Shown here in pieces: positions 1 to 6,924 of a DNA stretch of 16,473 nucleotides. The notes under the pieces were generated by a model. It saw nothing but the letters and a program-made list of their open reading frames with translations. It did no database searches and was not told where the DNA came from. This DNA is from Rhodospirillales bacterium (GTDB taxonomy: Bacteria > Pseudomonadota > Alphaproteobacteria > MPNO01 > UBA2964). The position numbers were made by a program, and so were the translations under genes. The number at the start of each line of letters is the position of its first letter. The stretch's first letter is position 1. Where the stretch lies: the NCBI GenBank assembly GCA_002727395.1, contig PBWY01000106.1:1-16473 (forward strand), given 5' to 3'.

Positions 1-798
1 GACCTGATGACACTTGAACGTCCAGTCGATAAAGAGACAAACCGTCTTAAATCTTCAATCCCTATTGAAAGTGTTCGAACTGCAGGCGATTTTCTAAGAA
101 GAACCGCCTCAGAGGGTGGTTGGCGAGTACTAGTTATAGACAGTGCTGATGAGCTGAATTTAAACGCCGCTAATGCTCTCCTTAAAATATTGGAGGAACC
201 ACCAGATAAAGCATTGATATTACTTGTTTCTCACGCACCCGGCCAATTACTTCCCACTATTCATTCGCGTTGTTGCAAAATTAAAATGGCTCCTTTAAAC
301 GGCAATGACTTCAAGGCAGTAATAAGTGAGCTTAAAACAGATATTAGTGAAGAGGATATAGACGTTTTAGAACAACTATCCGAAGGATGTCCTGGCAGAG
401 CGCTTCAGTTATCCAATGAAAATGGATTAGCACTATATACAGAGCTTGTTTTGTTAATTAGATACCTTCCTGATATTAACTCAACAGCATTGCATAAATT
501 TGGAGATCAGCTAGCACGTCAAGGAGCCGAGAAACATTTTTATCTAGTTGTGGAATTACTTGCCTGGTGGATCAGTCGATTAGCGCGCATGACTGCCAAA
601 GGAAAAGCAATTCCGGATATCCTTCCCGAAGAAGAAGGGTGCGCTTCAAGACTTGCTAATCAAACAAGGGTTGATCACTGGTTAGAGGTGTGGGAGAAGA
701 TCAATGTCTTGGCCCGCCAAACAAACCAATTAAATTTAGATCGAAAACATGTATTAATAAACATATTTGAAGCTCTTAAAGGTGCCGCAAGAGGATGA
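1..798 (+). CDS. holB: DNA polymerase III subunit delta' (5'-truncated by window edge)
   Basis: Clamp-loader delta' subunit, an AAA+ family protein that acts in the DnaX complex to load the beta sliding clamp. The reading frame is open from base 1 (codons for Asp-Leu precede the first ATG at 7), so the gene starts upstream of the window; the ATG at 7 is internal. The ATP-site N-terminal part is therefore not visible. What is visible, numbered from the ATG at 7: a Walker-B-like strand (VLVIDSADEL, about residues 41-50), the characteristic run NAANALLKILEEPP, and the SRC motif of clamp-loader subunits (residues 87-89), followed by the helical lid and collar domain. The stop TGA at 796-798 lies 28 nt before the preferred metG start. 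holB directly before metG is a common alphaproteobacterial arrangement, usually with tmk upstream. Identification is firm; the full length is unknown. Confidence 0.93.
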   Translation, partial: DLMTLERPVDKETNRLKSSIPIESVRTAGDFLRRTASEGGWRVLVIDSADELNLNAANALLKILEEPPDKALILLVSHAPGQLLPTIHSRCCKIKMAPLNGNDFKAVISELKTDISEEDIDVLEQLSEGCPGRALQLSNENGLALYTELVLLIRYLPDINSTALHKFGDQLARQGAEKHFYLVVELLAWWISRLARMTAKGKAIPDILPEEEGCASRLANQTRVDHWLEVWEKINVLARQTNQLNLDRKHVLINIFEALKGAARG

Positions 799-826
799 AA
801 TCACTCTAGATATGAGAGTAAATGGT

Positions 827-2410
827 ATGACCGGCGATAAGAAGTATTATATTACATCTCCGATATATTATGTTAATGACGTTCCTCATATCGGACATGC
901 TTACACAACATTGGCCTGCGATGTAATCGCCCGGTTTAAGAGACTAGATGGGTTTGAAGTTCACTTTTTGACTGGGACCGATGAGCATGGTCAAAAAGTT
1001 GAAAAATCCGCCTCAGCAGCCGGCATACATCCTCAAGAATTTACCGATCGTGTCTCCAAAAATTTTCAAGACTTAGCTGTCTCTATGAATTTTTCGAATG
1101 ATGACTTTATACGTACAACGGAGAAACGTCACATTATTGCAGCGCAAGCTATTTGGAAAAAATTGAAGGACAACGGACATATTTACCTTGGAAGTTATGA
1201 AGGGTGGTATGCAGTTAGAGATGAGGCGTTTTACGATGAGAGCGAACTTACCGAATTGGAAGGAGGGGGGAAGGTAGCCCCTTCTGGAGCCGAGGTGGAG
1301 TGGGTCGAGGAGCCAAGCTATTTTTTTAATTTATCAGAATGGCAGGAACCGTTACTAAATTTCTATCAAGAAAATCCGGATTTCATTGCGCCTAAATCAC
1401 GTAGAAATGAGGTAATTAGCTTTGTAAAAGGTGGCTTACGCGATCTTTCAATTTCGCGTACCAGTTTCAAATGGGGTGTGCCAGTCCCCGATGATACAGA
1501 TCATATAATGTATGTTTGGTTAGATGCCTTAACAAACTATATAACTGCTGTAGGATATCCTGTTGAGGATAAATCTTTTTCTAAATGGTGGCCTGCTAAT
1601 CTTCATATGGTTGGAAAAGATATCTTGCGTTTTCATGCGGTGTATTGGCCAGCATTTTTAATGGGTGCAGGTATGGATATTCATAAACGGGTGTTTGCAC
1701 ATGGCTGGTGGACTAATGAAGGTAAAAAGATATCCAAGTCCGTTGGAAATATAATAGAACCTAATGAAATCATTGAAACATATGGTTTGGATCAGGTTAG
1801 ATATTTTTTGTTGAGAGAAGTACCTTTCGGTAATGACGGTGACTTTTCGAGAAGGGCCATGATGAATCGTATAAATGGAGATCTCGCCAACGACTTGGGC
1901 AATCTGTGTCAGCGGGTGTTATCTATGGTAAACAAAAACTGTGGCGGCAAAATTCCCAACTACGAAGAAGAAACTATCCGAGATTTTCCAGTTTTTCAGA
2001 CACTGAAGGAAGCCTATTCTCTCCTTCCAAAGATCCGTGAAAAAATTGATAAGCAAGCTTTCCACGAAGCACTAGAAGAAGTCTGGCGGATTATAAGAAA
2101 TGCCAATCAGACAATTGATGAGGCTGCACCATGGTCACTGAAAAAAACCAACCCTCAAGGGATGGAAAATGTACTTTATACATTAATGGAAGTTATTCGA
2201 CTTTTTGCTATTATTTTACAACCATTTATGCCTGATGCATCTTCAAAAATTCTTGACCAACTCTCAGTCGATTTAGAAAACAGAAATTTTTCTTTTATTG
2301 GACCTCCACCCAACCTTGATCTATTAAGTGAATTTGCACTAAAACCTGATACTATTTTACCAAAGCCAGAGGGCGTATTTCCAAGATTTTTAGAGTCATC
2401 AAAACAATGA
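827..2410 (+). CDS. metG: Methionine--tRNA ligase (class I, short form)
   Basis: Charges tRNA-Met and initiator tRNA with methionine in the cytoplasm. With the start used here (527 residues) the HIGH motif is at 21-24, within YITSPIYYVNDVPHIGH, and the KMSKS loop reads KISKS at 301-305. The catalytic Rossmann fold is followed by an anticodon-binding helical domain; there is no C-terminal EMAP/Trbp111-type tRNA-binding domain. The connective-peptide region (around YEGWYAVRDEAFYDESEL) has no CxxC knuckle, so this is the zinc-free form rather than the E. coli zinc form. Alternative in-frame ATGs are at 767 (inside holB) and 812. I chose 827 because the family normally begins only a few residues before the YITTPIYYVND-like strand, and GAGAG at 814-818 lies 8 nt upstream. 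Co-transcription with holB is likely. Function is certain; only the start is debatable. Confidence 0.95.
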   Translation: MTGDKKYYITSPIYYVNDVPHIGHAYTTLACDVIARFKRLDGFEVHFLTGTDEHGQKVEKSASAAGIHPQEFTDRVSKNFQDLAVSMNFSNDDFIRTTEKRHIIAAQAIWKKLKDNGHIYLGSYEGWYAVRDEAFYDESELTELEGGGKVAPSGAEVEWVEEPSYFFNLSEWQEPLLNFYQENPDFIAPKSRRNEVISFVKGGLRDLSISRTSFKWGVPVPDDTDHIMYVWLDALTNYITAVGYPVEDKSFSKWWPANLHMVGKDILRFHAVYWPAFLMGAGMDIHKRVFAHGWWTNEGKKISKSVGNIIEPNEIIETYGLDQVRYFLLREVPFGNDGDFSRRAMMNRINGDLANDLGNLCQRVLSMVNKNCGGKIPNYEEETIRDFPVFQTLKEAYSLLPKIREKIDKQAFHEALEEVWRIIRNANQTIDEAAPWSLKKTNPQGMENVLYTLMEVIRLFAIILQPFMPDASSKILDQLSVDLENRNFSFIGPPPNLDLLSEFALKPDTILPKPEGVFPRFLESSKQ

Positions 2411-2418
2411 TTAAATCA

Positions 2419-2447
2419 TAGACCTTGAAACTATAACTTCTTATACT
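2419..2447 (+). promoter_or_regulatory. Candidate sigma70-type promoter for the TctC-like gene
   Basis: TAGACC (2419-2424, 4 of 6 matches to TTGACA) is separated by 17 nt from TATACT (2442-2447, 5 of 6 matches to TATAAT). It lies in the 112-nt gap after metG and would give a leader of about 70 nt before the ATG at 2523. This is consensus matching only, in an AT-rich spacer where chance matches are common. Confidence 0.4.
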
Positions 2448-2522
2448 TAACCTCTTGCAATAAAAAATTAATAATTTTACTTAAACTAAATTTTAGTAAC
2501 AGACATGGGGAGACTGTCATAG

Positions 2523-3554
2523 ATGTTTAAAAGTAGTCATATTGCTCTCACTGCTGCCATATTAACCGGCTTAGTCGTTTCTACTGCGGCAAAAGCAGAT
2601 ATCGCAGAATTTTATAAGGGCAAAACAATAACTATTGCAATTCCATATGGTCCCGGTGGCACTTATGACAAATATGGTTCAACTTTCGCGAATCATTTGG
2701 GAAAGCATATTCCTGGAAACCCCAATGTAATTGTGCAGCACCGACCTGGGGCAGGTGGCGCAAAAGCAATGAACTATACATATAACGCTGCCCCTAAAAA
2801 TGGGACATTTGGAATGGTTCCATTGGATGCAGCTGTCGTAAATCAACTATTGAGACCCGACCGCATGAGGTACGATGCAAGTAAATTTCAGTGGCTCGGC
2901 TCATCAAACCAAACAAATTCTGTGATGGTGGTTAGATCAGATAGTGGAGTAAAAAAATGGCAAGACTTAAGAAAAGTTAACATTATTGGCGCCGGTAGTG
3001 GAAAATTTAACTCAGGATATATGAATCCCAAATTAATGTCGGTTTTGTTAGGGTTCAAAATGCGATACATATCAGGATATAAAGGGTCGTCCCGTTCGAT
3101 ACTTGCGATCGAACAAGGGGAGGCTCAGATGTCTAGCTTTAATTGGTTAACCTGGGACTCCAAAGTTCCCCATTGGTTTAAAGGGAAACGTCCATTTGCT
3201 CGAGCAATCCTACAAAATGGCGTCGATAAGGACCCTGCGTTACCAGATATACCTATGTTAGCCGACTTAGTAAAAGAATCTGAGAAGCCTTTAGTGGCCT
3301 TTATAGCATCTATGGGTCCAATCGGACGTGGCGTTACAATGCCCCCTGGAGTCTCTAAAGCTAGGATTACTGCTTTGAGAAAAGCTTACGATAAAATGAA
3401 TGCCGACCCTGCGTTTGAAGCAGAGCTCAAGAAAAGGCGCCTGCGTCTAATTGCAAGTTCCGGAGAAAAAATTCAGTCAATTGTAAACAAAGCTTTAAAA
3501 GCTTCATCACCCGCAGTTATTAAGGAAGTTCGGAAGTTAATTTTCGGTAAATAA
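2523..3554 (+). CDS. TctC/Bug-type periplasmic substrate-binding protein, orphan
   Basis: Extracytoplasmic solute receptor of the tripartite tricarboxylate transporter (TTT) family, which normally captures carboxylates or related anions in the periplasm and passes them to a TctA/TctB membrane pair. The 343-residue protein has a Sec signal peptide: a basic start, a hydrophobic core at about 7-22, and an AKA cleavage site after residue 25. Family signatures are the first ligand loop PYGPGGTYD (41-49) and the segment RPGAGGAKAMNYTYNAAPKNG (74-94), consistent with the Bug/TctC fold. The usual length is about 320-340 residues. A good Shine-Dalgarno, GGGGAG (2507-2512), sits 10 nt before the ATG. 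No tctA or tctB is nearby, so the ligand and membrane partner cannot be inferred; such orphan receptors are frequent in environmental proteobacteria. It has its own candidate promoter and terminator and interrupts the metG-tatD neighbourhood. Family assignment is firm; the substrate is unknown. Confidence 0.88.
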   Translation: MFKSSHIALTAAILTGLVVSTAAKADIAEFYKGKTITIAIPYGPGGTYDKYGSTFANHLGKHIPGNPNVIVQHRPGAGGAKAMNYTYNAAPKNGTFGMVPLDAAVVNQLLRPDRMRYDASKFQWLGSSNQTNSVMVVRSDSGVKKWQDLRKVNIIGAGSGKFNSGYMNPKLMSVLLGFKMRYISGYKGSSRSILAIEQGEAQMSSFNWLTWDSKVPHWFKGKRPFARAILQNGVDKDPALPDIPMLADLVKESEKPLVAFIASMGPIGRGVTMPPGVSKARITALRKAYDKMNADPAFEAELKKRRLRLIASSGEKIQSIVNKALKASSPAVIKEVRKLIFGK

Positions 3555-3575
3555 ACCTAGTTTTAATATTAAGTT

Positions 3576-3604
3576 AAAAAGGTCGCCAAACGGCGACCTT
3601 TTTT
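3576..3604 (+). terminator. Rho-independent terminator after the TctC-like gene
   Basis: A perfect stem GGTCGCC (3581-3587) / GGCGACC (3592-3598) with loop AAAC is followed by TTTTTT (3599-3604) and preceded by AAAAA (3576-3580). The A and T tracts can extend the stem to 12 bp and would allow termination in both directions. It lies 22 nt after the stop codon at 3552-3554. Confidence 0.93.
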
Positions 3605-3668
3605 ATAATCTAGTTCAGAAATTATTGGTCGCAAATAAATTAAACCAACAAGAGAGCAGGAATTTTTT

Positions 3669-4454
3669 ATGCTGGTAGATAGTCACTGTCATCTTGATTT
3701 TGATAACTTTGATGAAGATCGGGATGAAACAATCCAAAGAGCCTTTGAAAACAATGTTAAGTTGCTCGTTACGATCTGCACGCATTACAGCAAATTTAAG
3801 CAAGTTTTATCAGTCGCGGCTAAAGACCCGAGAATTTTCTGCTCTGTTGGGACTCACCCGCATCATGTTGAAGAAGAAGTCGAAGTAACTGTGGAGAATT
3901 TAACCCAAGCCGCTGAAAACCCGAAAGTTATCGGGATAGGGGAGACCGGATTAGATTTTTATTATCAACATAGCTCACGTAAAGAACAGGAAAAGAGTTT
4001 TCGAACCCATATCGAAGCATCAAGAATTACGCAATTACCTTTGATAGTTCACAGCCGAGATGCCGACCAGGATATGATCAGAATTCTCACAGAAGAAACA
4101 ACAAGGGGAACCTTTCCGTGCGTATTGCATTGTTTTTCAAGCGGCAAGATATTGGCTGAAATAGCCATAGAATTAGGATTTTATCTATCATTATCAGGAA
4201 TATTAACTTTTAAAAACGCTGAGGAACTCCGATGCATTATTAGAAACATACCTTTGGATAAACTCCTTTTAGAAACTGATTCCCCCTTTCTTGCGCCTGT
4301 ACCCAAACGTGGTAAGAGAAATGAGCCTTCATTTATTATATACACAGCCCAAAAGGGAGCAGATATAAAAGAGCTAAATTTAAATACATTTATTAAAACC
4401 ACTACTGACAACTTCTTTAGGTTATTTTCTAAGGCTTATGCTTTAGAAAATTAG
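3669..4454 (+). CDS. tatD: TatD-family metal-dependent deoxyribonuclease
   Basis: Amidohydrolase-fold hydrolase of the TatD/YcfH family; characterised members are metal-dependent DNases with 3'-5' exonuclease activity. At 261 residues it matches the family length of about 260. Metal ligands can be read in order: HCH near the N-terminus (H6, H8), E92 in GIGETGLD, H128 in IVHSRDAD, H154 in LHCFSSG, and D204 in LLETDSPFLAP. The TatD end signature around ETDSPFLAP is intact. AGGA at 3658-3661 is 7 nt before the ATG. It directly follows the terminator of the TctC-like gene, so it must have its own promoter; a TATAAT at 3604-3609 is a possible -10 box without a good -35. The next gene starts 5 nt after the stop, which implies an operon. 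In many alphaproteobacteria tatD follows metG directly. Confidence 0.94.
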   Translation: MLVDSHCHLDFDNFDEDRDETIQRAFENNVKLLVTICTHYSKFKQVLSVAAKDPRIFCSVGTHPHHVEEEVEVTVENLTQAAENPKVIGIGETGLDFYYQHSSRKEQEKSFRTHIEASRITQLPLIVHSRDADQDMIRILTEETTRGTFPCVLHCFSSGKILAEIAIELGFYLSLSGILTFKNAEELRCIIRNIPLDKLLLETDSPFLAPVPKRGKRNEPSFIIYTAQKGADIKELNLNTFIKTTTDNFFRLFSKAYALEN

Positions 4455-4459
4455 AAATT

Positions 4460-5233
4460 ATGAAAATAACTGTACTTGGATGTGGTCCTTCGAGCGGTGT
4501 ACCGACAATCACAGGGGATTGGGGGGTTTGCAATCCTAACAATCCAAAAAATCGCCGTCGCCGTCCTTCTATTCTAATTGAAGAAGATGGATATAATTTA
4601 CTTATTGATACATCTCCTGACCTTCATGCCCAATTAATAGATGCAAAATGCAAAAAAATTGATGCTGTACTTTACACTCACGAACATGCAGATCATGTAA
4701 TGGGAATAGATGATTTACGCGGTATCCAAAGAAAAATGAAAAAAAAAATTGATGTTTTTGCAGAAAAACAGGTTTTAAAAAATCTAAAAACAAGATTTAG
4801 CTACCTTTTTGACGGAACCAAAAATAATAATGATTTATATAGACCCATACTAATACCAAATGAAATCACTGAAGATGAATGGAGTTTGGGACCATTTAAA
4901 ATCAAAACATTGCTCCAGGATCATGGTATTTGCACCACTCTAGGCTTTCATTTTGGAAACTTTGCCTATTCAACCGACGTCGTAAAACTTTCTAAAGAGG
5001 TATTGCAACACTTGAGCGGCTTGGATTGCTGGATTGTGGACTGTTTGCGTGACGGCGACAAACACCCAACACACGCTAATTTAAAGCAAACACTCGCTTG
5101 GATAGATTTCGTAAAACCGAAAAAAACTTACTTAACACATATGAATTTTCAGACAGATTATGATACCTTGAAAGAAAAATTACCCAAGGGGATTGAACCA
5201 GCTTATGATAATTTAGTGATTAACCTTTCCTAA
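4460..5233 (+). CDS. Metallo-beta-lactamase-fold hydrolase, PhnP-like
   Basis: Soluble di-metal hydrolase of the metallo-beta-lactamase superfamily. The metal motif THEHADH is at 73-79 (H74, H76, D78, H79). Further likely ligands are H155 (QDHG), D173 (YSTDV) and H227 (LTHMNF). The N-terminus GCGPSSGVP, followed by a Cys-Asn-Pro stretch and a basic RRRRPS run, resembles the PhnP / phosphoribosyl cyclic phosphodiesterase subgroup rather than glyoxalase II or RNase Z. The 257 residues fit that subgroup (about 250-270). It is not in a C-P lyase (phn) context, so a role in phosphonate degradation should not be assumed. The 5-nt gap from tatD and shared strand indicate co-transcription, a pairing also common in alphaproteobacteria. 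The superfamily is certain; the substrate is unknown. Confidence 0.88.
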   Translation: MKITVLGCGPSSGVPTITGDWGVCNPNNPKNRRRRPSILIEEDGYNLLIDTSPDLHAQLIDAKCKKIDAVLYTHEHADHVMGIDDLRGIQRKMKKKIDVFAEKQVLKNLKTRFSYLFDGTKNNNDLYRPILIPNEITEDEWSLGPFKIKTLLQDHGICTTLGFHFGNFAYSTDVVKLSKEVLQHLSGLDCWIVDCLRDGDKHPTHANLKQTLAWIDFVKPKKTYLTHMNFQTDYDTLKEKLPKGIEPAYDNLVINLS

Positions 5234-5249
5234 TATTTTTTGTTTTTTA

Positions 5250-5265
5250 CATAATATATATTATG
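5250..5265. repeat. Perfect 16-bp palindrome in the gap before mazG
   Basis: CATAATATATATTATG reads identically on both strands. It lies in the 102-nt AT-rich spacer between the MBL-fold gene and mazG, about 70 nt before the mazG start. It could be an operator for a dimeric regulator, or a chance result of the AT-rich composition; no known consensus was recognised. Confidence 0.45.
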
Positions 5266-5335
5266 CGACATTTTTTATTAATTCCCTCTTTATATATTTT
5301 TAACAACAACTTATTGCTTTTTCTTTATAAAAAAC

Positions 5336-6127
5336 ATGAATAGTATATCTGACTTTCATCCCATAACGGCTCTAATACAATTAATCAAAACGCTTCGGGA
5401 CAAAGAAAACGGTTGTCCTTGGGATAAAAAACAAAACTTTGAAACAATCGCACCTTATACCATAGAAGAAGCCTATGAAGTACTAGATGCTATCACTTCA
5501 AAAGACCATAAAGCACTAAAAGCCGAATTAGGTGATCTACTATTTCAAATTGTGTTTCAGTCCGAATTGGCTTCTGAAGAAAATTTATTTGAATTCAATG
5601 ATGTCGTGGTCGGCATAACTAAAAAAATGATAGAACGTCATCCCCATATATTTAAAAAAGAAGACATCCAGCCAGAAGTTATTGAGAAAACATGGGAAAA
5701 GATAAAAACAGAAGAAAGAAGGCATAATCACGACTATAAGTCATCATTGGACGGGATCGCCAAAGCCCTACCCGCCCTATTAAGAGCCCAAAAAATTCAA
5801 AACCGATCTGCAAACCACGGATTTGACTGGAACAATGCGGAACCAGTATTTGACAAGGTACTAGAGGAACTGGATGAAATTCGTATCGAAGTCAAAAATA
5901 GAAATCAAGAGGGAATTAAAGAAGAAATAGGGGATTTATTATTTACGTGTGTAAATTTGGCACGGCATTTGGGGGTAGATTCAGAAAATGCTCTTCGAAG
6001 TGCAAATGAAAAGTTTGTTAAGAGATTTCAGTTAATGGAAGAAAAATTGAAAACTTTAGACAAAACCTTTAGGGATTTCAAAGAAAAAGAAATGGAAACA
6101 CTCTGGTCCCAAACAAAAAATAATTAA
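5336..6127 (+). CDS. mazG: Nucleoside triphosphate pyrophosphohydrolase MazG
   Basis: Hydrolyses NTPs and dNTPs to the monophosphate and pyrophosphate, cleaning the nucleotide pool. In E. coli it also lowers ppGpp and is the housekeeping MazG unrelated to toxin action. The 263 residues match the E. coli length. Two tandem MazG domains are visible. The N-terminal one has GCPWD (26-30), EEAYEVLD (44-51) and ELGD (64-67). The C-terminal, catalytically competent one has EELDE (177-181) and EEIGDLLF (196-203). HPHIF (102-106) is also typical. There is no Shine-Dalgarno before the ATG; the preceding bases are T- and A-rich, so initiation may be weak or the leader very short. It converges with the inositol-phosphatase-like gene, and the two stop codons share bases. 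In many relatives mazG follows hflX on the same strand; here it faces it. Confidence 0.95.
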   Translation: MNSISDFHPITALIQLIKTLRDKENGCPWDKKQNFETIAPYTIEEAYEVLDAITSKDHKALKAELGDLLFQIVFQSELASEENLFEFNDVVVGITKKMIERHPHIFKKEDIQPEVIEKTWEKIKTEERRHNHDYKSSLDGIAKALPALLRAQKIQNRSANHGFDWNNAEPVFDKVLEELDEIRIEVKNRNQEGIKEEIGDLLFTCVNLARHLGVDSENALRSANEKFVKRFQLMEEKLKTLDKTFRDFKEKEMETLWSQTKNN

Positions 6128-6924
6128 ATATTTAAAACAGATAACAACTTTTTCTCTACACAGTTATATAAAAACTCATTACTAGTTACCAATAAACCAT
6201 ATTCTGGGGTTACTGTTAATTTATAATCTCCACCACCTAGTTCTCTACTGATCCCTCCTGCCTCCCTTATCACGATGTAACCAGCAGCATGGTCCCAAGG
6301 TTTAACCCGACGAAAATGTCCAAAATCCATTTCCCGACTAGCAATTTTAATATATTCAAGACCGCAACATCCAACGTTATAAATACCTTTAAAAAGACCT
6401 TTAATTGCCTCATCCTTCCTGAGTTGTCCACCAAGGGAGCCAGTCAAAGAATTCAACTTAGATTTTAATTTACTGGTCATGAGCGCCTTGCCCCCTTCCC
6501 ACGTCCCCTGACCCTTCAACGCCCAAATTTGTCTTCTCAACTCTGGAGCATACAACCAGCCACCTATAATTTCACTATTTTGATAGAGACTCACAAGCAT
6601 TGTATAATTAACATTGCCGGAGATGTAGTTGTTGGTTCCATCGACGGCGTCTATGATCCATACCGGTGAAGCCTGATCTAAACGATTCAAAATTCTAATA
6701 TTGTCTTCTGTCTCTTCTTCGCCAATAGTCACCGACCCTGGCAGGAAATCTTTAAGGTATGTTTTTAAAAACTCCTCCGCCTTGATATCTATTTCCGTTA
6801 CCAAACTGTTATCTTTTTTTCGTTTTATTTGTTCTTTAGAAAGTTTTCCAAAATAGGGCTGCACTATTTTTTGAGCGCATTCATTTAAAATTTCATTTAC
6901 ACTATTTGGGTCTATTTCCGTCAT
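6124..6924 (-). CDS. Inositol-monophosphatase-family phosphatase
   Basis: Mg2+-dependent, lithium-sensitive-type phosphatase fold. Family members act on inositol phosphates, 3'(2'),5'-bisphosphate nucleotides (CysQ) or histidinol phosphate. Seen in the 266-residue protein: LVTEID (41-46), GEEE (68-71, E69 a likely metal ligand), motif 1 WIIDAVDGTNNY (89-100, with D92 and D95) and motif 2 KPWDHAAG (208-215, with D211). All catalytic residues are present. Its ATG overlaps the hflX stop as ATGA, which suggests translational coupling and makes it the last gene of the hfq-hflX unit. The sequence does not resolve between SuhB-, HisN- and CysQ-like substrates, so no symbol is given. The 3' end overlaps the mazG stop from the other strand. 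Confidence 0.9.
   Translation of the reverse strand: MTEIDPNSVNEILNECAQKIVQPYFGKLSKEQIKRKKDNSLVTEIDIKAEEFLKTYLKDFLPGSVTIGEEETEDNIRILNRLDQASPVWIIDAVDGTNNYISGNVNYTMLVSLYQNSEIIGGWLYAPELRRQIWALKGQGTWEGGKALMTSKLKSKLNSLTGSLGGQLRKDEAIKGLFKGIYNVGCCGLEYIKIASREMDFGHFRRVKPWDHAAGYIVIREAGGISRELGGGDYKLTVTPEYGLLVTSNEFLYNCVEKKLLSVLNI

Noticed and set aside
7..9. ATG at 7 as the holB start
   Set aside because: The frame is open upstream to base 1, and the protein from this ATG lacks the N-terminal ATP-site region of delta'; the gene is cut by the window edge.
2464..2478. AAAATT/AATTTT inverted repeat in the TctC-like leader
   Set aside because: A/T-only 6-bp stem in AT-rich DNA; expected by chance.
2505..2522. 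In-frame five-codon upstream ORF whose TAG directly abuts the TctC-like start codon
   Set aside because: The Shine-Dalgarno of the main gene lies inside it and it has none of its own; most likely chance.
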